From positions 62,001-126,000 of the forward strand of contig NZ_BAABEX010000008.1 in the NCBI RefSeq assembly GCF_039540375.1: a stretch of DNA of 64,000 bases. Direction: 5' to 3'. Source of the stretch: Acidovorax_G lacteus (GTDB taxonomy: Bacteria; Pseudomonadota; Gammaproteobacteria; Burkholderiales; Burkholderiaceae_C). Below, piece by piece: positions 1 to 8,807 of this stretch (positions are counted from its first letter, which is position 1; each line of letters begins with the position of its first letter). The notes beneath the pieces are model-generated. The model saw only the letters and a program-made list of their open reading frames with translations, ran no database searches and was not told the origin of the DNA. Position numbers and translations under genes: made by a program.

Positions 1-602
1 TAGCGCGCGCCCGCCCGGGCGTCCACCACCACCTGGCCGGGCGTGCCCAGCCGGGCCAGCACGTCGCTGGCAGTGCGCAGTTCGCGCAGTGGCGGCTGCA
101 GGCGGAAGTGGCTTTGAAAATGCGCCGCTTCCACGCCGCTGACCACGGCACCACCAGTGGACTGCCAGGCCTGCAGGCCACCGTCGAGCACGGCCACATC
201 GGCATGGCCCGCCCACTGCAGCATCCACCACAGGCGGCCGCAGTAGTTGGCGCCGTTGCGGTCGTACACCACGGCCTGCATGTTGTTGGCAAAGCCCACG
301 CTCGACAGCCACATGGCAAAGCGCTCGCGGCTGGGCAGCGGGTGGCGGCCGCCCGATGCGGGCCGGTCGGCCTCGGCTGCCACCTGCGTGCCACCGGCAC
401 CGGGCGCACCGTGTTTGGCGCTCAGGTGCAAATCCAGGTGCGCGTACACCGCGCCCGGAAGGTGTGCCTGCAGGTACTGTTGCTCGCCAGCGCTGGGCTG
501 CATCAGGTCAAAGCTGCAGTCGAACACCATCAGCGGTCGGCCGCTGGCCTGCAGGGCCTGCAGTTCGGCCACCGAAATCAGCGTGCGGTACGAGGCGGTC
601 AT
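1..602 (-). CDS. Sulfurtransferase (thiosulfate/3-mercaptopyruvate type), C-terminus cut by window edge
   Basis: This is the first 200 residues of a two-domain rhodanese-type sulfurtransferase, which moves sulfane sulfur from thiosulfate or 3-mercaptopyruvate to an acceptor. The visible part is the non-catalytic N-terminal rhodanese domain, with MVFDCSFDL, the HLPGAVYAHLD substrate-loop stretch, VVYDRNGANYCGRLWWML and VLDGGLQAW. The catalytic Cys loop of the second domain lies beyond base 1, so thiosulfate and mercaptopyruvate specificity cannot be told apart. The ATG at 602 lies 16 bp after the DMT transporter stop, so the two are probably co-transcribed. Confidence 0.88.
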   Translation of the reverse strand, partial: MTASYRTLISVAELQALQASGRPLMVFDCSFDLMQPSAGEQQYLQAHLPGAVYAHLDLHLSAKHGAPGAGGTQVAAEADRPASGGRHPLPSRERFAMWLSSVGFANNMQAVVYDRNGANYCGRLWWMLQWAGHADVAVLDGGLQAWQSTGGAVVSGVEAAHFQSHFRLQPPLRELRTASDVLARLGTPGQVVVDARAGAR

Positions 603-618
603 GGGGTGTCCTTCCAGG

Positions 619-1530
619 TCAGTGTTCTTCGGCCGGGGTGCCGGGCACGGCGCGGGCGCGCAGGATGGTGGCCACGATACCGCTGCCCACGATGAGTGCC
701 ATGCCCAGCCAGCCCAGGGGCGGAATCTGGTCGCCAAACAGCAGCACGCTGTACAGCGCGGCAAACACGATGCCCGAATACTGCAGGTTGGCCACCACCA
801 GGGTGCCGCGCTGCGTCTTGGCGCTGGCGTAGGCGCGTGTCATGCACAACTGCCCGCCCGCAGCCAGCACGCCAATGGGCAGCAGCCACAGCGCGGCCCA
901 GCCGGGCCAGGCCGATACGCCAGTGAACAGCATGGCCCCACCACCGGCCACGGCCGAGCCCAGGGCAAAGTAGAACACCGTGCGCGATTCGGGCTCGCCG
1001 ATGCGCGACAGCGCCACGACCTGCATGTAGGCAAACGCGGCCGTCAGGCCCGACATCAGCCCGATCAGGCCTGCGAACATCTGGTTCTGCTCGATGCTGG
1101 GGCGCAGCATCAGCACCACGCCCGCGAAGCCGGTGAGCACCGTGAGCACCAGCGGGCCCTGCAGCACCGGCCGCGGCGCGGCAGCCGAGGGCCGCCAGGC
1201 CAGCAGCGCACCGCCCACCAAAAAAGCCGCAATCCACACGCTGCTCATGTAGTTGAGCGTCATGGCGGTGGCCAGCGGCAGGTGCGCAATTGCATAAAAC
1301 CAGGCCCCGAGCGACACCACGCCCACCAGGCTGCGCCACGCGTGCATGCCCGGGTAGCGTGTGGCCAGCGTGATGTGCTGCGAGCGCGACAGGGCCCACA
1401 AAATGGCCATGCCGATGAGCCCGCGGTAGAACACGAGTTCGGCCGCATTGAAGTACGCCGACGCGATCTTGACGCACACCCCCATGCTGGCAAAGAGGAA
1501 TGCGGCCAGGACCATCCAGAGGGCTTGCAT
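619..1530 (-). CDS. DMT-superfamily (EamA) membrane transporter
   Basis: A 303-residue, very hydrophobic protein made of two EamA repeats of about five helices each, the standard size and layout of drug/metabolite transporters such as RhaT- or YdcZ-like exporters. The first helix starts directly at the N-terminus (MQALWMVLAAFLFASMGVC), and short Arg/Lys loops separate later helices. The C-terminus is charged. It lies just upstream of the sulfurtransferase on the same strand and is isolated from the Rieske gene by a terminator at 1559-1598, so it should have its own promoter. Substrate cannot be inferred. Confidence 0.88.
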   Translation of the reverse strand: MQALWMVLAAFLFASMGVCVKIASAYFNAAELVFYRGLIGMAILWALSRSQHITLATRYPGMHAWRSLVGVVSLGAWFYAIAHLPLATAMTLNYMSSVWIAAFLVGGALLAWRPSAAAPRPVLQGPLVLTVLTGFAGVVLMLRPSIEQNQMFAGLIGLMSGLTAAFAYMQVVALSRIGEPESRTVFYFALGSAVAGGGAMLFTGVSAWPGWAALWLLPIGVLAAGGQLCMTRAYASAKTQRGTLVVANLQYSGIVFAALYSVLLFGDQIPPLGWLGMALIVGSGIVATILRARAVPGTPAEEH

Positions 1531-1558
1531 GCGGCGGTGTGTGGAGTAGGGTGGCCAA

Positions 1559-1598
1559 TAAAAAAGCTGCGCGGGCCGAAGGACCGGCCCGCGCAGCT
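1559..1598 (-). terminator. Rho-independent terminator of the Rieske oxygenase gene
   Basis: Perfect 14-bp inverted repeat (1565-1578 and 1585-1598, AGCTGCGCGGGCCG arms) with a 6-nt loop. It is followed on the minus strand by a T-rich tract (1559-1565). It lies 46 bp beyond the Rieske stop and upstream of the DMT transporter, so it ends the Rieske transcript. Confidence 0.85.
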
Positions 1599-1643
1599 AT
1601 TCTAATGAGAGCACCCGGGCCGCACGGCCCGGTGATCGGCGGA

Positions 1644-2777
1644 TCAGCGGGCGGTATACCCCATGACTTCGCGGTACCACTCGTGGAAGTGCTGCATGCC
1701 GTCTTCCATCGGGCTCTGGTAGGGGCCCACTTCGTTGTCGCCACGCTCGAACAGCGCCTTGCGGCCGGCATCCATGCGCTCGGCGATCTCGTCGTCCTCG
1801 ATGCAGGTCTCCATGTAGGCGGCCTGCTGGGCTTCGACGAATTCGCGCTCGAAGGCGGCGATTTCTTCAGGGTAGTAGAACTCCACCATGTTCAGCGTCT
1901 TGGTGGGGCTGACCGGGTGCAGCGTCGACACCGTGAGCACGTGCGGATACCACTCCACCATGATGTGCGGGTAGTAGGTCAGCCAGATCGCGCCGCGCTC
2001 GGGCATCTTGCCTTCGCGGTAGTTCAGCAGCACGTCGTGCCACTTTTTGTAGATGTCCGAACCCGGCTTGCCGAACGTCGAGGCCACGCCCACGGTCTGC
2101 ACCGAGTAGTGCTTCTGGAATTCCCAGCGCAGGTCGTCGCAGGTGACGAAGTTGCCCAGCCCCGGGTGGAAGGGGCCGACGTGGTAGTCCTCGAGGTAAA
2201 CCTCGATGAAGGTCTTCCAGTTGTAGTTGCACTCGTGCAGTTCTACGCGGTCGAGCGCATAACCCTCGAACGACAGATCGGCGCGCGGGCCCATTCCGGC
2301 CAGCTCGGCTTCGATGTCGCGGCCGTTGTCTTCAAACAGCAGGCCGTTCCACTCGCGCAGCGTGTAGTTGTTCAGGTTCAGGCACGGGTCGTGCGCGAAG
2401 TGCGGCGCACCCAGCAACTGGCCGCTGGGGCTGTACGTCCAGCGGTGCAGCGGGCACACGATGTTGCCCCCGGCATGGCCCTTGCCTTGGCCTTGCAGCG
2501 AGCCGCGGCCCTTGAGCATCACCGCCTGGCGGTGGCGGCAGACGTTGGAGACCAGTTCGACCTGGCCCTGGGCATTGCGCACGAGGGCGCGGCCTTCCCC
2601 TTCCTGGGGCAGTGCGTAGTAGTCGCCCGTGTGGGGCACGGCCAGCTGGTGCCCCACATAGCGGGGCCCGCGCTGAAAGATCGTCTCCAACTCGCGCTGG
2701 AACAGCGCCTCGTCAAAATAGCTGGAAACTGGTAGTTGGCTTGCGGCCTGCTGCAGTTGAAGACTTAAATCAGACAT
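1644..2777 (-). CDS. Rieske-type aromatic ring-hydroxylating oxygenase, alpha subunit
   Basis: A 377-residue non-haem iron oxygenase. The N-terminal Rieske [2Fe-2S] domain shows C80-R-H82 and C108-P-L-H111. The C-terminal catalytic domain carries the NWKTF helix (186-190) and the DYHVGPFHP stretch, where D197, H199 and H204 are likely bridging and iron ligands. Length fits single-component alpha subunits such as glycine-betaine or choline monooxygenase relatives and phenylpropionate-type RHDs. No reductase, ferredoxin or beta subunit is next to it, so electrons must come from elsewhere and the substrate is unknown. It is a single-gene transcript with its own terminator. Confidence 0.88.
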   Translation of the reverse strand: MSDLSLQLQQAASQLPVSSYFDEALFQRELETIFQRGPRYVGHQLAVPHTGDYYALPQEGEGRALVRNAQGQVELVSNVCRHRQAVMLKGRGSLQGQGKGHAGGNIVCPLHRWTYSPSGQLLGAPHFAHDPCLNLNNYTLREWNGLLFEDNGRDIEAELAGMGPRADLSFEGYALDRVELHECNYNWKTFIEVYLEDYHVGPFHPGLGNFVTCDDLRWEFQKHYSVQTVGVASTFGKPGSDIYKKWHDVLLNYREGKMPERGAIWLTYYPHIMVEWYPHVLTVSTLHPVSPTKTLNMVEFYYPEEIAAFEREFVEAQQAAYMETCIEDDEIAERMDAGRKALFERGDNEVGPYQSPMEDGMQHFHEWYREVMGYTAR

Positions 2778-3082
2778 GGGTGACCTGACCTAAAGACTCC
2801 CCACAGGGAGGGTGCGCACAAAGGCGACGTTGAAATGAATAAACCGGCGTGAAAGCCGGCTCGACGGGGAATGGGATTGTAGCCCGTGGGGTTATTCCCG
2901 TAGCCCCCCTGTGTCTATTGAAAGCCTTGATCCAGCACAGGTTTTTGCCACTGAAAGACCTCGGGCAGGGGGCTGGTACGCCCCCGTCGGGGCGGCCCCA
3001 GGGCGGAACCCCCAGGCGACGGCGTGGCACATGCCCTGCGCCTAAAATCGCCGCTTTTGCACTGCGCTTCGGCGCCCCTCCC
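2778..3082. other. Divergent intergenic region, Rieske gene / xseB
   Basis: About 305 bp without a credible gene. It must contain both divergent promoters. A -10-like TAAAAT lies at 3043-3048, 35 bp before xseB, and a minus-strand TACAAT at 2876-2881 faces the Rieske gene; neither has a recognisable -35 partner. A GC-rich stretch near 2960-3015 has short inverted repeats but no T tract. Confidence 0.5.
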
Positions 3083-3322
3083 ATGCCCAAGGCCTCCTCC
3101 GCCGCCCCTGCCAGTGATCCCGCCAGCTACGAAGCGGCGCTGCAGGAGCTTGAGCAGCTCGTGGCACGCATCGAATCCGGGCAGATGCCGCTGCAGGATC
3201 TGCTGGCCGGTTATCAGCGCGGTGCCGTGCTGCTGGCCTACTGCCGCCAGCAACTCGAAGCGGTGCAAGACCAGATCAAGGTGCTTGACGGCGACACCCT
3301 ACAGCCCTGGAGCGCCGAATGA
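3083..3322 (+). CDS. xseB: Exodeoxyribonuclease VII small subunit
   Basis: A 79-residue acidic, helical protein with the XseB core YEAALQELEQLVARIESG, the following LxxLLAGYQRG turn and a Gln-rich helix. It pairs with XseA to form exonuclease VII, which degrades single-stranded DNA to oligonucleotides; xseA is not in the window. The ATG at 3083 is chosen because the family core begins about 13 residues later. The stop overlaps the ispA start by 4 bp (ATGA). The xseB-ispA-dxs order is common in proteobacteria. Confidence 0.95.
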   Translation: MPKASSAAPASDPASYEAALQELEQLVARIESGQMPLQDLLAGYQRGAVLLAYCRQQLEAVQDQIKVLDGDTLQPWSAE

Positions 3323-4239
3323 GCGCCGCGGTGGCCGACGCCTTCGACTTTGCCGCCTGGAGCCGCGCGCACCTGCAGGCCACGGAAGACGCCTTGTCGC
3401 AATGGGTGGGCGTGGATGCGCCGGCCGGTCTGGGCGAAGCCATGCGCTACGCCGTGCTCGACGGCGGCAAGCGCCTGCGCCCGCTGCTGGTGTACGCCGC
3501 CAGCGAGGCCGTGGTGGCCGCCGCCCCCGCCATGTGCCGCGAGGCCGCGGTGCGCGCCGCCTGCGCGGTGGAGCTGATCCACGCCTATTCGCTGGTGCAC
3601 GACGACCTGCCCTGCATGGACAACGACGTGCTGCGCCGCGGCAAGCCCACGGTGCATGTGCAGTTTGGCGAAGCACCGGCATTGCTGGCGGGCGACGCGT
3701 TGCAGGCCTTTGCGTTCGAGCTGCTCACGCCCGAAGGCCCGGCGGTGCTGCCCACGGTGCAGGCCGAGTTGTGCCGCCTGCTCGCGCGCGCCGCCGGATC
3801 GGCCGGCATGGCGGGCGGGCAGGCGATTGACCTGGCCAGCGTAGGCCGCGCGTTGACCGAAACCGAGCTGCGGCAGATGCACCGCCTCAAGACCGGTGCG
3901 CTGCTCGAAGGCAGCGTGATGATGGGCGCCGCCTGTGCGCAGGCCCCGGCCGCCGCGCGCGAGGCGCTGTCGCGCTACGGTGCGGCCCTCGGCCTGGCGT
4001 TTCAGGTGGTGGACGACATCCTCGACGTGACGGCCGACTCCGCCACGCTGGGCAAGACGGCCGGTAAAGACGCGGCCTGCGACAAGCCGACCTACGTCTC
4101 GCTGATGGGCCTGGACCGCGCGCGCGCCCATGCGCTGGAGCTGCACGCGCAGGCCCTGGACGCGCTGGCGCAGCCCGCGTTGGCCGACACGCGCGCCTTG
4201 CGGGCGCTGGCCGATCTGGTCGTGCAACGTTCGCACTAG
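3319..4239 (+). CDS. ispA: Geranyl/farnesyl diphosphate synthase
   Basis: A 306-residue class I trans-prenyltransferase that condenses IPP with DMAPP and then GPP to make farnesyl diphosphate in the cytoplasm. The first Asp-rich motif is D95-D96-LPCM-D101 (DDx4D, typical of bacterial type II FPP synthases), with RRGKP just after it. The second Asp-rich motif appears as DDILD, and GGKRLRP near residue 49 binds IPP. Translation is coupled to xseB by an ATGA overlap. It sits between xseB and dxs, the first enzyme of the MEP pathway that provides its substrates. Confidence 0.95.
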   Translation: MSAAVADAFDFAAWSRAHLQATEDALSQWVGVDAPAGLGEAMRYAVLDGGKRLRPLLVYAASEAVVAAAPAMCREAAVRAACAVELIHAYSLVHDDLPCMDNDVLRRGKPTVHVQFGEAPALLAGDALQAFAFELLTPEGPAVLPTVQAELCRLLARAAGSAGMAGGQAIDLASVGRALTETELRQMHRLKTGALLEGSVMMGAACAQAPAAAREALSRYGAALGLAFQVVDDILDVTADSATLGKTAGKDAACDKPTYVSLMGLDRARAHALELHAQALDALAQPALADTRALRALADLVVQRSH

Positions 4240-4296
4240 GCCCCTTTGTTCACACCCATGGCAGGCCCTCTGCACCCCCTTTGGATGGTTGACCCG

Positions 4297-4345
4297 GCTC
4301 GTGCTTGAAAATCAAGCACGAGTCGCTACAAAAAACATAGCAATG
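4297..4345 (+). repeat. Palindromic dispersed repeat, copy A (dxs leader)
   Basis: Perfect 11-bp inverted repeat CTCGTGCTTGA (4298-4308) / TCAAGCACGAG (4312-4322) with an AAA loop, then an AT-rich tail ending in ATAGCA and the dxs ATG. The 23 nt after the second arm align without gaps to the same part of the copies near 9283, 24553, 44183 and 49298. It occupies the whole dxs leader and leaves no Shine-Dalgarno sequence. Confidence 0.85.
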
Positions 4346-6235
4346 TCGACGACGCCCTACCCCCTGCTGCAGACCATCAACGACCCGGCCGATCTGCGCC
4401 AGCTCTCGCGCACCGACCTCAAGGCGCTGGCCACCGAGCTGCGCGCGTTTGTGCTCGACAGCGTCTCGCGCACCGGCGGCCACCTGAGCTCCAACCTGGG
4501 CACGGTGGAGCTGACCATTGCGCTGCACTACGTGTTCCAGACTCCGCACGACCGCCTGGTGTGGGACGTGGGCCACCAGACCTACCCGCACAAGATCCTG
4601 ACCGGCCGGCGCGACCGCATGGGCACGTTGCGTCAGTGGGGCGGCATCTCGGGCTTTCCGCAGCGGGCCGAGAGTCCCTACGACACCTTTGGCACCGCGC
4701 ATTCGTCCACCAGCATCTCGGCTGCGCTGGGCATGGCCCTGGCTGCCCGCCGCAAGGGCGAGGACCGCCATGCCGTGGCCATCATCGGCGACGGCGCGAT
4801 GACCGCGGGCATGGCCTTCGAGGCGCTCAACAACGCGGGCGTGGCCGACGCCAACCTGCTGGTGGTGCTCAACGACAACGACATGAGCATCAGCCCGCCG
4901 GTGGGCGCGCTCAACCGCTACCTTGCACAGCTCATGAGCGGCCAGTTCTACGCGGCCGCCAAGAACGTGGGCAAGACCGTGCTCAAGCCCGTGCCGCCGC
5001 TGCTGGAGCTGGCCAAGCGCTTCGAGCAGCAGGCCAAGGGCATGGTGGTGCCGGCCACGCTGTTCGAGAAGTTCGGCTTCAACTACATCGGCCCCATCGA
5101 CGGGCACGACCTGGATTCGCTGATCCCCACGCTGGAGAACATCAAGGGCCTCAAAGGCCCGCAGTTCCTGCATGTGGTGACCAAAAAGGGGCAGGGCTAC
5201 AAGCTGGCCGAGGCCGACCCCGTGGCCTACCACGGCCCGGGCAAGTTCGACCCCAGCGTGGGCCTGACCAAGCCGGCCACGCCGCCCAAGCCCACCTTCA
5301 CCCAGGTGTTTGGCCAGTGGCTGTGCGACATGGCCGCGCAGGACGAGCGCCTGGTGGGCATCACGCCCGCCATGCGCGAGGGCTCGGGCATGGTCGAGTT
5401 TGAAAGGCGCTTCCCCGACCGCTACTACGACGTGGGCATTGCCGAGCAGCATGCCGTGACCTTTGCCGGCGGGCTGGCCTGTGAGGGCGTCAAGCCCGTG
5501 GTGGCGATCTACTCCACCTTCCTGCAGCGGGCGTACGACCAGCTCATCCACGACGTGGCGCTGCAGAACCTGCCCGTGGTGTTCGCGCTTGACCGTGCAG
5601 GCCTGGTGGGGGCCGACGGCGCGACCCATGCGGGTGCCTACGACATTGCCTACGTGCGCTGCATTCCGAACATGAGCATGGCCTGCCCGGCCGACGAGCG
5701 CGAATGCCGCCAGCTGCTGTCCACCGCGTTTGCGCAAAACCACCCGGTGGCGGTGCGCTACCCGCGCGGCAGCGGCGTGGGCGTGGAGCCGCTGCCCGGG
5801 CTCGAAGGACTGCCGTTCGGCAAAGGCGAAGTGCGCCGCACCGCAGGCCCCACGCAAGCAGGCCGCCCGCGCATCGCCATCCTGGCCTTCGGCACGCTGT
5901 TGTATCCCGCCATGGCGGCGGGCGAGGCGCTGGACGCCACCGTGGCCAACATGCGCTGGGCCAAGCCGCTCGACACGGAGCTGTTGCAAGCCCTGGCGCA
6001 GGACCACGATGCCTTCGTCACGGTGGAAGAGGGCTGCGTGATGGGCGGCGCGGGCAGCGCCGTGACCGAGGCCCTGCATGCCGCGGGCGTGGTGCGGCCG
6101 GTGCTGCAGCTGGGCCTGCCCGATGCCTTCATCGAGCATGGCGATCCGGCCAAGCTGCTCGCCATGCAGGGGCTGGACGCGGCTGGCATTGAGCGCTCGA
6201 TGCGCGAGCGCTTCCTGCAGGCTGCCCGGGCCTGA
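4343..6235 (+). CDS. dxs: 1-deoxy-D-xylulose-5-phosphate synthase
   Basis: A 630-residue thiamine-diphosphate enzyme that joins pyruvate and glyceraldehyde 3-phosphate to DXP, the entry step of the MEP isoprenoid pathway. Visible features are SRTGGHLSSNLGTVELT near the N-terminus, the TPP-binding GDGAMTAGMAFEALNN, the AEQHAVTFAGGLA stretch of the pyrimidine-binding domain and a C-terminal transketolase domain. The ATG at 4343 matches the family N-terminus (YPLLQTINDPADLRQL). It is preceded directly by a palindromic repeat instead of a ribosome binding site. A GTG inside the repeat at 4301 is in frame but less likely. Confidence 0.95.
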   Translation: MSTTPYPLLQTINDPADLRQLSRTDLKALATELRAFVLDSVSRTGGHLSSNLGTVELTIALHYVFQTPHDRLVWDVGHQTYPHKILTGRRDRMGTLRQWGGISGFPQRAESPYDTFGTAHSSTSISAALGMALAARRKGEDRHAVAIIGDGAMTAGMAFEALNNAGVADANLLVVLNDNDMSISPPVGALNRYLAQLMSGQFYAAAKNVGKTVLKPVPPLLELAKRFEQQAKGMVVPATLFEKFGFNYIGPIDGHDLDSLIPTLENIKGLKGPQFLHVVTKKGQGYKLAEADPVAYHGPGKFDPSVGLTKPATPPKPTFTQVFGQWLCDMAAQDERLVGITPAMREGSGMVEFERRFPDRYYDVGIAEQHAVTFAGGLACEGVKPVVAIYSTFLQRAYDQLIHDVALQNLPVVFALDRAGLVGADGATHAGAYDIAYVRCIPNMSMACPADERECRQLLSTAFAQNHPVAVRYPRGSGVGVEPLPGLEGLPFGKGEVRRTAGPTQAGRPRIAILAFGTLLYPAMAAGEALDATVANMRWAKPLDTELLQALAQDHDAFVTVEEGCVMGGAGSAVTEALHAAGVVRPVLQLGLPDAFIEHGDPAKLLAMQGLDAAGIERSMRERFLQAARA

Positions 6236-6370
6236 GTGCGCAGGCGCTGAACCCAAACGCCTTCGGGTAAGCCGCGATGCGCAGCGCGCAGGCGGCTCCC
6301 TACAATCGGCGCGGGTCTCCGGCAGGCGGAGGACCGTTTTCTGCAACCCGCACACAGGAGCCGCACGCGC

Positions 6371-7453
6371 GTGGATCGCCGATCAGTCGTCAAACGTTCT
6401 GGCATCCTGGGCGTGCTCGCTTCGGGGGTCGCCCCGGCCGTCTGGGCGCAGCCTGTCATCCGCTGGCGCCTCGCGTCGAGCTTTCCGCGCTCGTCTGACA
6501 CCATCTACGGCGGCGCCGAGGTGTTTGCGGCCCATGTGCGCACCATGTCCAACGGGCGCTTCGAGATTTCGGTACACGCCAGCGGCGAAGTCGCACCGGC
6601 TTTTGGTGTGGTCGATGCGGTGCAGGGCGGCACCGTCGAAGCCTGCCACACGGTGCCGTACTACTTCTACGACAAGCACCCGGCCTTTGCCCTGGGCTCC
6701 GCGATTCCGTTCGGCTTCAACGCCCGCCAGATGAACGCCTGGATGCTGCACGGCAATGGCCGCAAGCTGCTGGACGAGTTTTACGCAGGCTTCAACATCG
6801 TGAGCTTTGCGGGCGGCAACACCGGCACACAGATGGGCGGCTGGTACCTCAAGGAGATCCGCCAGCCGTCCGACCTCAAGGGCCTGCGCATCCGCGTGGG
6901 CGGCGGGCTGGTGGGCGAGGTCATGGCCAAGCTGGGCGCCGTGCCCAACAGCCTGCCGGGGGGGGAGATCTACCAGGCCCTGCAGCGCGGGCAGATGGAC
7001 GCTGCCGAATGGATTGGTCCCTACGACGATCAGAAGCTCGGCTTTCACAAAGTCGCGCCCTACTACTACTACCCAGGTTGGTGGGAAGGTGGGCCGGAAG
7101 TGGGCTTCTTCATCCAGCGCAAAGCCTACCTGGCCTTGCCCCAGGATCTGCGCGGCATCCTGGCAGGCGCGGCCTCCATGGCCCATGCCGACATGCTGGC
7201 CCGTTACGACTCCAACAACCCCGCTGCGCTCAAGCAACTGGTGCAGGCCAAGACCAAGGTGCTGGCGTTCTCGGGGTCGGTGATGGACGCAGCGTTCAAG
7301 GCGTCCATGGAAGTGTTTGCCGCCAACGATGCGCGCAGCCCCGAATGGAAGCGCATCTATGCCGACATGCGCACGTTCCAGCGCGAGCAGATCATGTGGT
7401 TCCGCTTCGCCGAGGCGCGGTACGACAGCTTCATGTCGGCCCAGAAGATCTGA
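6371..7453 (+). CDS. TRAP transporter substrate-binding protein, TakP-like (copy 1)
   Basis: A 360-residue periplasmic binding protein of the DctP/TakP family. It has a twin-arginine-type leader (DRRSVVKR, then a hydrophobic stretch ending AVWAQ) and the family start IRWRLASSFP with DTIYGGAEVF, as in alpha-keto-acid-binding TakP proteins. It starts with GTG at 6371, preceded by CAGGAG. The next gene is a same-length paralogue. Membrane partners are probably dctQ and dctM encoded convergently about 2.4 kb away. The keto-acid ligand is an inference from family resemblance only. Confidence 0.88.
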   Translation: MDRRSVVKRSGILGVLASGVAPAVWAQPVIRWRLASSFPRSSDTIYGGAEVFAAHVRTMSNGRFEISVHASGEVAPAFGVVDAVQGGTVEACHTVPYYFYDKHPAFALGSAIPFGFNARQMNAWMLHGNGRKLLDEFYAGFNIVSFAGGNTGTQMGGWYLKEIRQPSDLKGLRIRVGGGLVGEVMAKLGAVPNSLPGGEIYQALQRGQMDAAEWIGPYDDQKLGFHKVAPYYYYPGWWEGGPEVGFFIQRKAYLALPQDLRGILAGAASMAHADMLARYDSNNPAALKQLVQAKTKVLAFSGSVMDAAFKASMEVFAANDARSPEWKRIYADMRTFQREQIMWFRFAEARYDSFMSAQKI

Positions 7454-7529
7454 CGCAGCGCCGTGCGGCAAGGCGCGGCACCGCATTCCTTGCAGAACCC
7501 TGAAGCGCTGTGTCTGCAGGCCGTTTTCC

Positions 7530-7543
7530 GGGGGTAAACCCCC
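7530..7543. promoter_or_regulatory. GGGGG-TAAA-CCCCC inverted repeat between the two TRAP binding-protein genes
   Basis: A perfect 5-bp inverted repeat with a TAAA centre, flanked by TTTT and AAAA. It lies 24 bp before a -10-like TAGAAT (7567-7572) upstream of the second binding-protein gene, so it is placed like an operator. No regulator is known for it here, and no T tract follows, which argues against a terminator. Confidence 0.35.
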
Positions 7544-7650
7544 AAAAGCGACACCCCCCATCTTCCTAGAATCCTTGAGGCAAGTCGCCGCGGTGACGGG
7601 CTTATCGGCCCGGTCCCGCAGTTCACAAAACCCATCGTAGGAGATCACTC

Positions 7651-8733
7651 ATGGATCGTCGCTCCCTCATGAAGCGCGCTGGCATCGCCGGCGTTCTGGC
7701 CTCGGGCATTGCGCCTGCTGTGCACGCACAGGCCACCATCCGCTGGCGCCTGGCTTCCAGCTTCCCGAAGTCGCTGGACACCATCTACGGCGGTGCTGAT
7801 GTGTTCGCCAAGGCCGTTCGCGCCATGTCGGGCGGCAAGTTCGAGATCTCGGTGCACCCGGGTGGCGAACTGATGCCTCCCTTCGGCGTGCTCGACGGCG
7901 TGCAGAACGCCACGGTCGAGATGTGCCACACCGTGCCTTACTACTTCTATGGCAAGAACCCCGCCTTCGCGCTGGGCTCTGCGGTGCCCTTCGGCTTCAA
8001 CGCCCGCCAGATGAACGCCTGGATGATGCACGGCAATGGCCGCAAGCTCATGAACGAGTTCTACGCCGGCTACAACGTCATCAGCTTCGCCGGTGGCAAC
8101 ACGGGCACCCAGATGGGCGGCTGGTACCGCAAGGAAATCAAGACGCCCGCCGACTTCAAGGGCCTGAAGATGCGCCTGGGCGGCGGCCTGGTGGGTGAGG
8201 TGATGCAAAAGCTGGGTGCCGTGCCCCAGAGCATCCCGGGCGGTGAGGTGTACCAGTCGCTCGAAAAGGGCACGCTGGACGCCGCAGAGTGGGTGGGCCC
8301 GTACGACGACCAGAAGCTGGGCTTCAACAAGGTCGCTCCGTTCTACTACTACCCCGGCTGGTGGGAAGGCGGTCCCGAAGTGGACTTCTACATCAACACC
8401 AAGGCCTACGAAGGCCTGTCGGCCGAGAACAAGGCCATCATTGATGCGGCATCGGCCCTGGCCAACGCAGACATGCTGGCCAAGTACGACGCGCTGAACC
8501 CCATCGCGCTCAAGCAGCTGGTGGCCGCCAAGACCAAGGTGCTGCCTTTCTCGCAAGCCATCATGGACGCCTCGTTCAAGGCCGCCATGGAAGTGTTCGC
8601 CGAGAACGATGCCAAGAGCCCCGAGTGGAAGAAGATCTACGCCGACATGCGGACCTTCCAGCGCGACCAGGTGCTGTGGTTCCGCTTCGCGGAAGCCCGC
8701 TACGACATCTTCATGTCGTCGCAAAAGCTGTAA
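7651..8733 (+). CDS. TRAP transporter substrate-binding protein, TakP-like (copy 2)
   Basis: A 360-residue paralogue of the preceding protein, aligning end to end without gaps at roughly 70-75% identity by eye. It has a Tat-type leader (DRRSLMKR ... PAVHAQ) and the same ligand-site landmarks: HTVPYYFYGKNPAFALG, FAGGNTGTQMGGW and WVGPYDDQKLGF. A good ribosome binding site (AGGAG) precedes the ATG. Its own leader of about 200 bp with an inverted repeat suggests separate regulation from copy 1. A plus-strand terminator follows at 8780. Confidence 0.9.
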   Translation: MDRRSLMKRAGIAGVLASGIAPAVHAQATIRWRLASSFPKSLDTIYGGADVFAKAVRAMSGGKFEISVHPGGELMPPFGVLDGVQNATVEMCHTVPYYFYGKNPAFALGSAVPFGFNARQMNAWMMHGNGRKLMNEFYAGYNVISFAGGNTGTQMGGWYRKEIKTPADFKGLKMRLGGGLVGEVMQKLGAVPQSIPGGEVYQSLEKGTLDAAEWVGPYDDQKLGFNKVAPFYYYPGWWEGGPEVDFYINTKAYEGLSAENKAIIDAASALANADMLAKYDALNPIALKQLVAAKTKVLPFSQAIMDASFKAAMEVFAENDAKSPEWKKIYADMRTFQRDQVLWFRFAEARYDIFMSSQKL

Positions 8734-8779
8734 GAGGGCGTGTACGGAGGGCTCAGGCCCTCTGCGCAGTGCCATCGCT

Positions 8780-8807
8780 GCCACGGGCTTGCCCGTGGCT
8801 TTTTTTT
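8780..8807 (+). terminator. Rho-independent terminator after TRAP binding-protein copy 2
   Basis: Perfect 9-bp stem GCCACGGGC (8780-8788) / GCCCGTGGC (8791-8799) with a TT loop, followed by eight T residues (8800-8807). It lies 46 bp after the stop codon at 8733. Confidence 0.92.

Noticed and set aside
4250..6355. A 701-residue minus-strand open frame across dxs
   Set aside because: Antisense of dxs. dxs has family motifs throughout; the antisense translation does not.
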